Shown here: positions 36,018 through 46,072 of the stretch, in pieces
Layout of the letters: every line of letters starts with the position of its first letter
Numbering within the stretch: the first letter of the stretch is position 1
Source of the DNA: Phycisphaerae bacterium
Lineage (GTDB): Bacteria > Planctomycetota > Phycisphaerae > Sedimentisphaerales > Sedimentisphaeraceae
DNA: 64,000 bases
NCBI GenBank assembly: GCA_027078365.1
Contig: JALWYQ010000045.1
Location: 29,984-93,983 of the forward strand
Reading direction: 5' to 3'
Notes under the pieces: model-generated
What the model was told of the DNA's origin: nothing
Databases searched by the model: none
The model's input: the letters and a program-made list of their open reading frames with translations, nothing else
Position numbers and translations under genes: made by a program

Positions 36018-36713
36018 ATGACTCAAAAAAAGAAAGCAGTTGTATTACTAAGTGGCGGACTCGATTCGGGAACTGTTCTATCTATTGTTAGCAATAGCGA
36101 TTATGAATGTTATTGCCTTAGCTTTAGATACGGTCAAAGGCATAGTATTGAGCTTGAAAAGGCGGCGCAGATTGCCAAATATTGTGGTGCAAAGCAGCAT
36201 CGTATAATAGAAATTGATATTGCCCAGCTTGGGGGTTCATCCCTTACCGACCGTAGCATGGAGGTTCCTAAATCACGTGGAAATCTTGATGAAGTCAATG
36301 AGATTCCAAACACATATGTACCAGTCCGTAATCTGATATTTTTGAGTTATGCGGTAGCCTGGGCAGAAGTGCTGGACTGTAAAGATATATTCATAGGTGT
36401 AAACTGCTACGATTACAGCGGTTACCCTGATTGTAGGCCTGAGTTTATAGAGTCTTTTCAAAGATGCGCAAACCTTGCATCAGCCAATGCAGTAACAGGC
36501 AAGGGCGAGATTGCAATTCACGCTCCAATAATAAAGATGACTAAGGCTGAGATTATCAAAAAAGGTAGCGAGCTTGGTTTTGATTATGCGCTTACTCATA
36601 GCTGTTACGACCCGATTAATGCTAAGCCGTGCGGTAAATGTGATAGTTGTCAGCTTCGACTAAAGGGTTTTCGCGAGGCGGGGCTTATAGACCCTGTTGA
36701 ATATGCAGATTAG
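36018..36713 (+). CDS. queC: 7-cyano-7-deazaguanine synthase QueC
   Basis: QueC turns 7-carboxy-7-deazaguanine into preQ0 with ATP and ammonia in queuosine synthesis. The PP-loop VVLLSGGLDSGTVLSI is at the N-terminus, PNTYVPVRN and the zinc-binding CGKCDSCQLR near the end. The start is taken as ATG 36018; the track begins at an upstream GTG. 231 aa is normal. The downstream queE overlaps it by 11 bases. Confidence 0.97.
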   Translation: MTQKKKAVVLLSGGLDSGTVLSIVSNSDYECYCLSFRYGQRHSIELEKAAQIAKYCGAKQHRIIEIDIAQLGGSSLTDRSMEVPKSRGNLDEVNEIPNTYVPVRNLIFLSYAVAWAEVLDCKDIFIGVNCYDYSGYPDCRPEFIESFQRCANLASANAVTGKGEIAIHAPIIKMTKAEIIKKGSELGFDYALTHSCYDPINAKPCGKCDSCQLRLKGFREAGLIDPVEYAD

Positions 36714-37383
36714 AGTTAGTGAAGTCTTCTATTCTATCCAAGGGGAGGGCACTTTGAGTGGGACTCCAAGCGTCTTCGTGCGTCTGCCTGGTTGCCCACT
36801 TCGATGCCGATGGTGTGATAGTGCCTATGCTTGGGAATATGACAATGGCGAGAAGTTCAAAATCGACGAACTTTCTAAAAAATGCTCTAGCTACAACTGT
36901 TCCCACCTGGTAATAACTGGCGGAGAACCCTTTACTAATCCAGATTTTTTATTTGTATTGGAGCGGCTGCGCGGAGTATTTGAACATATCACAGTAGAGA
37001 CTGCTGGAATTGAGTATATTTCTAACTTGCCAATAGATTTACTTAGTATAAGTCCCAAACTCTCCAATTCTTTGCCGCAGAACACTCAAAGAGATATTGA
37101 GCCTAAGCATATAGTCGATGCGCAATTGCTTAGAAGATTGATTAATTCTTACAATTACCAACTCAAATTTGTGGTCAAAGACCAAGCCGACATGCCAGAA
37201 GTTGTCTCTCTAGTAAAGCAGTTGCAGTCGCCAGCCTCTAGAGTTATGTTAATGCCTGAATCTAGAGATACTGACGAGTATATGAGAGCCTTCAAAACTG
37301 TTGTAGAACTTTGCATTGAATATGGTTACAGATTTTCTCCTCGTCTGCATATTCAATTATGGGGCAACAGAAGGGGAGTTTAA
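36703..37383 (+). CDS. queE: 7-carboxy-7-deazaguanine synthase QueE (radical SAM)
   Basis: QueE is the radical SAM enzyme making 7-carboxy-7-deazaguanine. The start MQIRVSEVFYSIQGEGTLSG, the cluster motif CPLRCRWC (Cx3Cx2C), and VITGGEPFTNP identify it. Start chosen at ATG 36703, matching the family N-terminus; TTG 36697 is the track's alternative. It overlaps queC and the two form a two-gene operon. No queD/folE homologue is in this window. 226 aa is typical. Confidence 0.95.
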   Translation: MQIRVSEVFYSIQGEGTLSGTPSVFVRLPGCPLRCRWCDSAYAWEYDNGEKFKIDELSKKCSSYNCSHLVITGGEPFTNPDFLFVLERLRGVFEHITVETAGIEYISNLPIDLLSISPKLSNSLPQNTQRDIEPKHIVDAQLLRRLINSYNYQLKFVVKDQADMPEVVSLVKQLQSPASRVMLMPESRDTDEYMRAFKTVVELCIEYGYRFSPRLHIQLWGNRRGV

Positions 37384-37393
37384 GGCACTCGCT

Positions 37394-38443
37394 CTACTGC
37401 ATCAAGCTTAGAATCTCATCAATCGTTGTGGTTGCACCGCAAGTTGTTTCATCGGATGCTCCGTAGTATATAGTTATCTTGCCGTCACTATCACTTATAC
37501 ATCCACACGGAAAGACTACATTGCCAAAGAAACCATGCAATTCATATTCTGCCTCTGGTTTCATGATAGGTTCCTTGCTATAGGCTAGAACTTTTGACGG
37601 GTCCTGTAAGTCCAATAGGGCTGCACCTAGGCAATAGCGATGGGCTTCGTCTGCACCATGATATATCTCCAGCCAGCCATGCTTGGTTTTGATTGGAACG
37701 CAGCTTGCGCCGACGCGTGCACTATCATACTCACCAGCTCTTGGTGTAATTATTGCCTTATGGTCGCCCCATTCTTTTAAATTAGAACTTGATGCTAGCC
37801 AGATTGAGAGCGGTCCAATATTTTTAGGAACAGGTCGTGTTAATGCGTAGTATTTTGAATTAATCATTTCTGGGAATAGAACAACATCAAGATTTTCAGG
37901 GCAGAAGATAATTCCCATCCTCTCAAAATTCTCAAAATCGCTAGTTTTAATCAATCCTGTACATATTCCGAGTTCACTCACCGCTTTGTATGTTATGAAA
38001 TAATCTGCGCCAATCTGTGTTATACGTGGGTCTTCTAATCCAAATGTTTCATACTTATTCTCTGGAGAAATCGTAGGAGTTTTGGAGATAGTAAAATTAA
38101 CGCCGTCACTACTAGTAGCAAGGCGCAGATGTGATATGCTTGTTATGTATGTCTGTTCTGTATGGGTAAAAATTCTTGGATCGCTAGCATCTAATATATT
38201 AGGGTCATCCTTTGCGAATTTATATATATCATTGCGATTAGTATCTGGATTGTACACTGGCGCAACAAGTAAATCGTCGGTGGTATTAATAGGGCGTTCT
38301 GCTACTCTGATTAATAGGATTGTGTTGCCTTGATAAGTCGCAGTGCCGGCATTAAATGCTCCTATGACTTCATAGCCGTCCTGAGAAGCTGGTATATCGG
38401 ATGGTTTTATGATTGGGTTTTGTGCAAATCTTTCAACCTTCAT
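37394..38443 (-). CDS. GH130-family glycoside phosphorylase
   Basis: A 349-aa five-bladed propeller type protein. Motifs typical of the family, which phosphorolyses beta-mannosides (mannosyl-N-acetylglucosamine or mannooligosaccharides), are FGLEDPRITQIG, SARVGASCVPI, LEIYHGADEA, GNVVFPCGC and ITIYYGASD. The exact glycan is not identifiable. I start it at 38443 (MKVERFAQ) after GGAG, because the track's longer ORF runs back through a terminator hairpin. No operon partners; it could recycle a mannose-containing glycan. Confidence 0.88.
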   Translation of the reverse strand: MKVERFAQNPIIKPSDIPASQDGYEVIGAFNAGTATYQGNTILLIRVAERPINTTDDLLVAPVYNPDTNRNDIYKFAKDDPNILDASDPRIFTHTEQTYITSISHLRLATSSDGVNFTISKTPTISPENKYETFGLEDPRITQIGADYFITYKAVSELGICTGLIKTSDFENFERMGIIFCPENLDVVLFPEMINSKYYALTRPVPKNIGPLSIWLASSSNLKEWGDHKAIITPRAGEYDSARVGASCVPIKTKHGWLEIYHGADEAHRYCLGAALLDLQDPSKVLAYSKEPIMKPEAEYELHGFFGNVVFPCGCISDSDGKITIYYGASDETTCGATTTIDEILSLMQ

Positions 38444-38501
38444 TCTGGAGTCTCCATTCGAATTCCACATATCAATCGCTGAGATTTTCTTTGTTATTGC
38501 G

Positions 38502-38541
38502 AAAAAAGCCCACACCTATTTAGATGTGGGCTTTTATTTTT
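38502..38541 (-). terminator. Terminator of the exopolysaccharide kinase gene
   Basis: AAAAGCCCACACCT pairs with AGATGTGGGCTTTT (one mismatch) with A- and T-runs on the two sides. On the minus strand it follows the BY-kinase gene directly. Confidence 0.92.
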
Positions 38542-38552
38542 CAAGATGACTC

Positions 38553-40805
38553 TTATTGTATCTGTTGTTTGAGCTCGGCTCTTTGATAATTTTGGTAGAT
38601 TTCAATATTGTCATGCATGTATCCACCCTTCAAGGTGCGAACAGCCACAAGAACTGAACCGATAACAGGAGCATTGATCTGAGCTAGCTCGCGTAGAGTT
38701 CTCTGTGCTGCACCTTTCTTAGTAGATGTTGCATTAAATATTACCACCACGGCGTCACTCATAGATGCGATTGTTGCCGCATCACTTATTAGCATTGGTG
38801 GTCCGTCTAGTATTACATAGTCATATATCTCATTAACCTTATCTAGGAAGAGTCGCATTGTAGTAGAACCCAATAGCTCTGCTGGATTAGCTGGTAGTGG
38901 ACCACTATCAACAATATCAAAATTCTCTATCATGCATTGTCTTATTGCTTGATCTACTTCGCATTGGCCCATTAGTAGGTTGCTTAGACCGTAATCGCTA
39001 TGTTCAACAGAAGAACCATTCTCCGCTGCTTTTGGGAATAGCTTAGCAGAAGTTGGCCTGCGGAAGTTTGCATCTACAAAAAGAACCTTCTTACCTTCAG
39101 CTACTAGAGTTGAAGCTAAGTTGACAGCAACGGTTGTTTTACCTTCGCCCGGAGCACCACTTGCAAATGTAATAGTCTTATGGGTGCCAGTGCTAGAGAG
39201 CTTAAAATTAGTCTTAAGTTGTCTATAACATTCACTCGTTATGGAGAATGGAGCTTGCCTGATAACTTGATAAGGATCAATGCCTTGTAAGTCTTCATCA
39301 TTATCACTGTGGCAAATCATACCAAGAAGAGGAGTTCTTAGCGTACGCATAACCTCTTGTGGAGTTCTTATGGTATCATTTGAAAGCTCAATTAGGAATG
39401 CTAGACCAATACCAATCATAGCGCCAAGCATAAAACCACCTGGAGCATATAGAATTAGTTTTGGAGAAGACATCTCAAGAGGTAATGGAGCCTTACCGGT
39501 ACTGACTACTTTTGAAATCTCAGGATCGTCAATAACGAGTCTGAGGTTTCTAATGTGCTTTGCTAGTTCATCAAGCGAGTTGAGTCTCTTTTCCCTTATC
39601 GTGTTATAAGTGCTGTAATTTGCACGAAGTTCATCAAGAGTTTTCTGCTCTATTTGCGCTTCTTGTAATTGTTTGTTGTATGTCTCAAGTTGATTTGTTA
39701 GAACGGCCTGCGCATCCTTAGCATTTTGGAGATCCGCTTGTCTAGCTAGTTCTGCGATAAAGTTTTGTCTATCAGATAGTTCTTTCTCTGCTTGCTTGAG
39801 CTCGCTTCTGATTTGACGTACAGATCTGTGGTTCTCACCAAGCTTTGCGATTTTTCTTGCCAATTCTGGGCGTAGCGCCAATATCCTTTCGCGAGCTTGC
39901 ACTGCAATAGGATCCTTTTCTGTTTGCTCCCTGACGACTTCATCAAATGAGCCGGTAGCACGTCTAGCCAATGTCTGAATTTGTGTTTTTATTTGAGCGA
40001 TTTGTTGCTCTAAATCAGCCTGCTTTACTTCTAGGCTATCCCTTCTAACTTTAATACTATGCCTTACATCTGATTCTTGGCTTGCTGTATCAAATTCAGC
40101 GATGTCAGGGTTTGCTTTTCTAATCTGTGCTAGTGAAGCTTCTGCCGCTCTGAGATCAGCTCTGAGGGCCTCATCTTGTTTTAGAGCGACGGCAAGCTTT
40201 TGACTCTCATCTGCAGTTGCCTGCGCCCTCATTGTTGATAGATACAAATCTAGCATTTCGTTAACAATAGTCTGAGCATCTTTAGCGCTCTTGCACTTCA
40301 TTGAGAGCCTAATAAATGCTGTTTCACGGTCGGCAACAGCACCTAATTTCTTTTGAAGTGCTTTCACAGCCTTAGCTTGATCTAGAGTTCCGTCGCTAGA
40401 GACAAACTGTTTGAACCAATTTGTTTCGCGCACCTTGTCTCTGAGAAGCAATTCTTGAAGCATCGTCTGTTGTTTAATGGCAGCTGCTTTTGTTTGTCTA
40501 AATAGGTAGTAGGTATCTTTATTGGTGCTACCCGTTGCAAGGCTCATAGGGTCGCTAGTCTCAGGAGGTAAAACCTTAATAGCTGTTTCTGCAGTATATT
40601 GTGGATTAAATATACGCATAGCTACATAGCCAGAAATACCAATAAACAGACCTGCAAAAGTACAAACAACAATAAGAACTAGATGTCTTCTGATTATAGC
40701 GAGTATTTCTTTTGGGGTAAGTCCCATGTCTGGTTGCGCTGCCCTTGGACGGACAACTTGTGGATTAATCCCAGAAGAAGGACGTTTTCCTGGAGTATCT
40801 GCCAT
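38553..40805 (-). CDS. Wzc-like polysaccharide co-polymerase / BY-kinase
   Basis: A 750-aa inner-membrane protein. Residues about 30-70 hold the first TM helix (LVLIVVCTFAGLFIGISGYV) and Wzz domain; a long coiled-coil periplasmic region (about 130-420) and second TM (about 458-478) follow. The C-terminal cytoplasmic kinase has Walker A SGAPGEGKTTVAVNLAS (about 545-562), Walker A' KVLFVDANFRRP and Walker B VILDGPPML. It controls chain length and export of the polysaccharide together with the Wza-like outer-membrane protein. The end has a few tyrosines (YMHDNIEIYQNYQ), fewer than usual. Good RBS GGGAGC. Confidence 0.93.
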   Translation of the reverse strand: MADTPGKRPSSGINPQVVRPRAAQPDMGLTPKEILAIIRRHLVLIVVCTFAGLFIGISGYVAMRIFNPQYTAETAIKVLPPETSDPMSLATGSTNKDTYYLFRQTKAAAIKQQTMLQELLLRDKVRETNWFKQFVSSDGTLDQAKAVKALQKKLGAVADRETAFIRLSMKCKSAKDAQTIVNEMLDLYLSTMRAQATADESQKLAVALKQDEALRADLRAAEASLAQIRKANPDIAEFDTASQESDVRHSIKVRRDSLEVKQADLEQQIAQIKTQIQTLARRATGSFDEVVREQTEKDPIAVQARERILALRPELARKIAKLGENHRSVRQIRSELKQAEKELSDRQNFIAELARQADLQNAKDAQAVLTNQLETYNKQLQEAQIEQKTLDELRANYSTYNTIREKRLNSLDELAKHIRNLRLVIDDPEISKVVSTGKAPLPLEMSSPKLILYAPGGFMLGAMIGIGLAFLIELSNDTIRTPQEVMRTLRTPLLGMICHSDNDEDLQGIDPYQVIRQAPFSITSECYRQLKTNFKLSSTGTHKTITFASGAPGEGKTTVAVNLASTLVAEGKKVLFVDANFRRPTSAKLFPKAAENGSSVEHSDYGLSNLLMGQCEVDQAIRQCMIENFDIVDSGPLPANPAELLGSTTMRLFLDKVNEIYDYVILDGPPMLISDAATIASMSDAVVVIFNATSTKKGAAQRTLRELAQINAPVIGSVLVAVRTLKGGYMHDNIEIYQNYQRAELKQQIQ

Positions 40806-41062
40806 TCTTTATGCTCCCATTAATTAATCTATCACTTCAATGTCAATATTTAGCTTGTCTATCGGATAAGAATATTTAGATAGACTCCCTCACATGGTAT
40901 CGGTAAGTTTAGCTATAATTCTTAATCCAATGTTTATAGTCACCGAACGAACTCTTTATAATCTACTGTCAAGTATCACAATAAGATACCAATTTTAACG
41001 ATTAAGACAAGTAGATAATAATATATGTAGCTATGCGTTTTGAGTATTCAAATTCGCAAGAT

Positions 41063-44000
41063 TTACTTGCTTAACCTTTCAATAGCATCATTAATCTCTT
41101 TCTTTACAGATTCTGAAGGTATATTAGCTTTCAATGCTAGCTCATAAGCAGCTAGTGCCTCTTTTGGTTTATTTAGCATCTCATTAGCTTTACCAAGGTG
41201 GATGTAAACATCCGCTGGAGCTGAGATTTCGCTAAGTTCAAAGAGTTGAACGGCCTGCAATAATAACTCTAATGCTTTCTGTGGCTCATTGTTTTGTAAC
41301 AATGCAAAGGCATATGTATCTAGAATAGTTCCATTTCCTGGAGCAAGAGCATATGCCTCTTGAGCATATGAGATTGCTTTATCTAATTGCGTATTATTTG
41401 ATGCCAACATATACGACAGATTGTTTAGTACTGCAATGTCGTTTGGAGATTCACTAAGTAACTTGCTGTAGAGTGCAATTGCTTCATTTAAGTATTTTTT
41501 GTCTGGCATCTTGTAGTAGGCTAACTGCAGAGTGTCCGCCTTACTAGAGATAAGCATCTTCTTGGTAGCGTTATCTTTTGTGAGTCCAATACAGGTATCA
41601 ATGTAAGATAGAGCCTTATTGTATTGCTTCTGGTCATTAAAGAATATATATGCACACATATTTTCTTTAAGAGACTTACTACTCTTTGCTAATAATCTCT
41701 CACTAATGATATCCTTGACAGCGTCGCTACCTAAAGACTCTGTTGCTAGAGCTAAGCTAAGGGTAATACTTCTTCTATTTAAGCCCGAATTATCAAGAGC
41801 TTTATTGAAGTATTCTTTTGCTGCTTGCGTATCTCCGAGAGCTGCTTTTGCTTGAGCCATAGCAGAATAAATCATAGGTGAGAATTTAGAATTAGTATAT
41901 TCACTCGCAAAGCTGATTAGTTTAGAATAATCTTTCAATTCATACAAAGTGCCAAGATACGACTGCAGAGCCACTAAGTCTGTATGTTTGCTTTTGTTCC
42001 AGTTATCTAAGTACAGCTTGCTAGCTGCATCTAGTTTTCCATTGCTTGCTAAGAATGCTGCCTTGCGATTTCTCCAGTAGTTACTCTCTGGGTATTTTGA
42101 AATCATATTGTCGTAGAACTTTGAGAGATTATTCTTGTTATCAGCATCAATATAGAATTTCTCAAGCAAACTCAACGCACTTAAAGGAACCTTGTCTTCG
42201 TCAATGGCAACTTTAAGTTCTGTGATTGCTTGTTGAATATTTCCAGTTCTAGCATATGTTTTTGCTAGCTCTATAAATAACTCTGGATCATCGCTTAAGC
42301 TTGTAGCCTTTACGAGATCTCTGAGTGCGGCTTCATACTTACCACTGAGATTGTTTACTTGGGCACGTAATCTAAGAGCTACCGCATCTGTTTGATTTTT
42401 TGTTAAGAGTTTATCAATCGCTTTCCTTGCGTCTTCAAGTTGTCCTTTTCTGATAAACAAAGATGCTTCAAGCAATTGTACTCTTTCATCGTTTGGATAA
42501 AGAGAAGTTATCTGTTTTATGGATTTTACTGCATCATCAAGTAAGCCTAGCTCTAAAAACGCTTGAGCTTGAGCTAGTCTGTTATCAACGGTGTCTTCTA
42601 GTTCTATGAGTTTGTTGGTGTATTTAATAACATTTTCTTTATTTGCTGTTCTTTGCGCAACTAAGGTAAGCCCCTTTACCAGCTCTACATTGCTAGGGTC
42701 TTTCTTGTAGAGTTTCTTTAGCAGGGCGTTGGCCTTGTCATATTTAGAACTTCTAAGATAAGCTTTCCAGAGGATATCATCTTTACCTGCTAGCATTGCC
42801 TCTGCCTTATCTTCCTCCCCCGTAAGACGCAAGAACTCTGAGTAGGCATTCAATACATTGCTGTCATTTGGAGCAAGTCTAAGTGCTTCTTCGTATGATT
42901 GTCTAGCAATCTTCAACATTGCTTCCTGATTTTTTGCAACTGATTGTTCTTTAGCCAATCTCACTGCCATATTTGCTAGTAAAAGTGCATTTTCTGCAGT
43001 AGGATTATTTTTCTGTACCGATTGACGTATAGCCAAAGCTCTACGTGGGTCTGTGGTATAGGTATATTCAGCATAGATGTTAGTTAGGTTACTATCAGTT
43101 GGGTTGAGTCTTATCGCTAGAGTCAGAGCCCTCTCTAGTTCTGTATTTTGCGCAGCTGTTACATTCTTTCCTAACTCTTTGTTGCGTTTATAGTACAGTA
43201 TAGCCCTTTGTCTAGCAATTGTTGCATCTGTTGGGTTTTGTTCGAAAGCGGTGTCTATATTATCTATAGCAAGATTTTCTTTCTTCATTGCGTCGTATGC
43301 TCGTGAAATAGTAGCATAGGCGGCAGGGAAGATTGGTTGCATCTTTAGACACTCTTGGCATCTTTGAATAGCCTCCTTATAGTTCTGCTTAGCGATAGCT
43401 AGCTTTGCTGCAAAGAAGTTTCCTTCGCAGTTGTCAAGGTTTAGCTTCTTTGCTTTCTCTTTCATCTCAAGAGCTAAATCAAAGTCTTCTTTGAGCAAGG
43501 CAATATCAAAGATGTTTGTAATTGCAGTGTCTTTGTAATCTGAATCATCTAGCAATGGCTTTAGCAATTCTAGAGCCTTGTCATATTCATCCATACTCTT
43601 GTAGAATTGCGCTAGTCTTATTGCTTTTAGTTTAGGGTCTGCAATATTACTTAATACGTTGCGATTAATTTCTCTTATCTTTTCGATAGAGACATTCTTA
43701 GGGTCTTTGAGTTTAAGTCTTTGAGCTAGAGATAGCATGTAAATATCTTTAGGGTTCTTAGATACGTACAAGTCAACAAGCTCTCTTGCCTTATTGAGTT
43801 TGTCTGAATTCATAAAGTAGTTTGATACTGCTGCCACATATGAAGGTTCAACTATAGCAGAGTCGTCTTTGATTAGCTTTTCCAATAGAGAATAGACTTT
43901 GTTGAAATTGCTATCAACCTTTGATTTATAATCTTGATTTTCTCCCTGTTGCGCTTGTAATTGACGATATTGCTTGACTTGGCTAAGCAATAGTTCAACG

Positions 44001-45739
44001 GTCAATTCATCTTTTATACTAGAGCCATCTTTAAAGAAATCTAGTCTAGAAGAGGCTTCATCAAATGAATTGATAGAAAGATACGATCTTATCAGGATGG
44101 TGCTTGATGTCTCTGATTTCCCAAAAATCTTCTCATAGCTTTCTACTAACTGTATTGCGTTATTGTAATAAGAGAGCTTTTCGAATATTCCAGCTAACTC
44201 TAGTGCTGCTTCAGGATGGCCCTGTTGTACGATTCCTCCCTGTAGAGCGCTTTCTAAGAACTTCTCTCTAGCGCCTAGGTAATTAGTGCCTTTATATATT
44301 TGAGCTAGAGTGTAAGAAAGGTCTGCATCGTGATTGTCTGTGCTTTGATATTTTTGGTAGGCGTTGTAGAGTTCAGTTATAGCTTTATCTTTGTTGCCTT
44401 TTGCATAATCTAGCAAGCCTTTCCACTTTAGAACCATCCTATTCTCAGCTACACCAATAATTTGCTCAATAGCATGTACGCTATCTTGCGCCTTTGCAAT
44501 TAGAGCATCCTTTTTCGCTTTATCTGGTTCTTGAGTAGCTTTTTCGATGTAATATTTTGCCAGCATGCTGTTAAAGATAAGCTTGTTGCTTTTGTTGCGT
44601 TGTTGATTTGGTCCGGTGGTGTCCTGCGCATCTGGTAGTGTTAGAGCCTTTTGTGATATCTCAATAGCAGTGTCTATTGCTTCTGGCTTCTTATCAATCA
44701 TGCCATGTCTGTAAAGTATGCTTGAGGCAATCTTGTAGTAATCGATATTTGTTGGATCGAGCTCTATAGAACGTATAGCGTATTCGGCCGCTTTATCCAG
44801 AGTGTTCATGTCAAGCTGGAAGAACCCTGCACATGCATAGCAAACCTTTGCGTTATTTGGAAATTTCTTATCTAGAGCGGTAAATTCAGGTGCAAGGGTA
44901 GTAATATCTTCTTTGTTGTCTTGCAATGAAATTTTCTTCAGAGAGAGCATGTTAATGTATGCTTCTGGGTTATCAGGATAGAGATCGATAGCCTCTTGAG
45001 CGATTTCTGTAGCTTTCTTAATAGAATTTGCTATCGCATTTATCTTTCCGGCCTTATCATCAACCTGACCTTGCGTTATTTCTGTAGTAATCAAATCCAT
45101 ATAGATTTGCATATTCTCAGGGTCTAGTTTTTTTGCCATATTGAGATACTTTCTTGCAGAAGCAAGTGCAGCGTCAATATCTGTTGTAGATCCAGCCTTT
45201 GCCTTCTCAAGGGAAGCTTTACCCTTAGCGAGAAGAACCTTAGCTGATGGCTCTATATTCTTCTTTTCGTATATCTTGAGCATTTTATCAGCAGTTTGTT
45301 CAACCTGATTCCATGCCTTTAGAGAGCCATTCTTGGCGATAGTGTAGTAGAAATCTAGAATCTTGTCATAAGCTTTGAGGTTTGACGTATCTATACTAAC
45401 GATTTTTTTCCAGCAACCACGAGCTCTTGTCCAGTTCGCTTCTTTTGGCTCTCTCTCTTGGCTTGCATCACCAGGATCTTCGATTAGAGCTAGATCTGCC
45501 ATAGCAAATAGAATGTCTATCTTGGCATCAATAGACTTCTTTGTGTATTTGTAAGCATTGTCGTAAGCAATTTTTGCAGTCTTAAAATCTTTCTGTTTGA
45601 TCGCTGCTTGAGCATCCATCATGAACTTAGCAGGATCGCGTTCTTTGAAAAATATAAAACCAATTATGATTAAAACAATAATTGCAAAAGTTATCAGAGT
45701 AAGTAATGCTACTTTCTTGTTAAGTTTTTTTCTTGCCAT
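41063..45739 (-). CDS. Giant TPR-repeat protein of the exosortase/EPS cluster
   Basis: A 1558-aa protein with one N-terminal membrane anchor (KKVALLTLITFAIIVLIIIGFIFF) followed almost entirely by TPR and related helical repeats, with helices such as EAIQRCQECLKMQPIFPAAYATI and DKAISYAQEAYALAPGNGTIL. TPR lipoproteins or membrane proteins are usual in PEP-CTERM/exosortase loci, where they are thought to scaffold export. It lies between EpsI and Wzc. The repeat number was not counted. It has its own gaps on both sides (257 bases to the kinase, 333 to EpsI). Function by context only. Confidence 0.9.
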   Translation of the reverse strand: MARKKLNKKVALLTLITFAIIVLIIIGFIFFKERDPAKFMMDAQAAIKQKDFKTAKIAYDNAYKYTKKSIDAKIDILFAMADLALIEDPGDASQEREPKEANWTRARGCWKKIVSIDTSNLKAYDKILDFYYTIAKNGSLKAWNQVEQTADKMLKIYEKKNIEPSAKVLLAKGKASLEKAKAGSTTDIDAALASARKYLNMAKKLDPENMQIYMDLITTEITQGQVDDKAGKINAIANSIKKATEIAQEAIDLYPDNPEAYINMLSLKKISLQDNKEDITTLAPEFTALDKKFPNNAKVCYACAGFFQLDMNTLDKAAEYAIRSIELDPTNIDYYKIASSILYRHGMIDKKPEAIDTAIEISQKALTLPDAQDTTGPNQQRNKSNKLIFNSMLAKYYIEKATQEPDKAKKDALIAKAQDSVHAIEQIIGVAENRMVLKWKGLLDYAKGNKDKAITELYNAYQKYQSTDNHDADLSYTLAQIYKGTNYLGAREKFLESALQGGIVQQGHPEAALELAGIFEKLSYYNNAIQLVESYEKIFGKSETSSTILIRSYLSINSFDEASSRLDFFKDGSSIKDELTVELLLSQVKQYRQLQAQQGENQDYKSKVDSNFNKVYSLLEKLIKDDSAIVEPSYVAAVSNYFMNSDKLNKARELVDLYVSKNPKDIYMLSLAQRLKLKDPKNVSIEKIREINRNVLSNIADPKLKAIRLAQFYKSMDEYDKALELLKPLLDDSDYKDTAITNIFDIALLKEDFDLALEMKEKAKKLNLDNCEGNFFAAKLAIAKQNYKEAIQRCQECLKMQPIFPAAYATISRAYDAMKKENLAIDNIDTAFEQNPTDATIARQRAILYYKRNKELGKNVTAAQNTELERALTLAIRLNPTDSNLTNIYAEYTYTTDPRRALAIRQSVQKNNPTAENALLLANMAVRLAKEQSVAKNQEAMLKIARQSYEEALRLAPNDSNVLNAYSEFLRLTGEEDKAEAMLAGKDDILWKAYLRSSKYDKANALLKKLYKKDPSNVELVKGLTLVAQRTANKENVIKYTNKLIELEDTVDNRLAQAQAFLELGLLDDAVKSIKQITSLYPNDERVQLLEASLFIRKGQLEDARKAIDKLLTKNQTDAVALRLRAQVNNLSGKYEAALRDLVKATSLSDDPELFIELAKTYARTGNIQQAITELKVAIDEDKVPLSALSLLEKFYIDADNKNNLSKFYDNMISKYPESNYWRNRKAAFLASNGKLDAASKLYLDNWNKSKHTDLVALQSYLGTLYELKDYSKLISFASEYTNSKFSPMIYSAMAQAKAALGDTQAAKEYFNKALDNSGLNRRSITLSLALATESLGSDAVKDIISERLLAKSSKSLKENMCAYIFFNDQKQYNKALSYIDTCIGLTKDNATKKMLISSKADTLQLAYYKMPDKKYLNEAIALYSKLLSESPNDIAVLNNLSYMLASNNTQLDKAISYAQEAYALAPGNGTILDTYAFALLQNNEPQKALELLLQAVQLFELSEISAPADVYIHLGKANEMLNKPKEALAAYELALKANIPSESVKKEINDAIERLSK

Positions 45740-45984
45740 AACCGTTGCTTACCTTTCTAAATCACGACTATTTATAGTGTTTGCTTCTAATATCCATTGT
45801 TTAAGTCTCTCTCTCTATTAAAAAAGAGACATAAGAAAAAATCTAAGACTTTCTCTAGATTCGACTTTCCTGCTACAGATAAATTCTTGTCAGTAAAGGG
45901 CAGAGAACCCGGACTTGCTACTTAAATGTAATTGTTCGGGTTACTTTTATGTTGCCACAATTTTGCCATTTTATTAAAACGTAT

Positions 45985-46034
45985 AAACCAAGCCATCATG
46001 AAACCGTTAGGCGTCATGATGGCTTGGTTGAGTA
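45985..46034 (-). terminator. Long hairpin after the EpsI gene, probable terminator
   Basis: AACCAAGCCATCATGA pairs with TCATGATGGCTTGGTT, a stem of about 16 bp around a GC-rich loop; T-rich but no perfect T-run on the minus strand. The rest of the 333-base gap holds a second weaker hairpin (AACCCG/CGGGTT, about 45909-45940) and no ORF. Confidence 0.6.
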
Positions 46035-46072
46035 TTTAATTTTTTAGAGATTTCCTCTAATCTCAATAAGAA

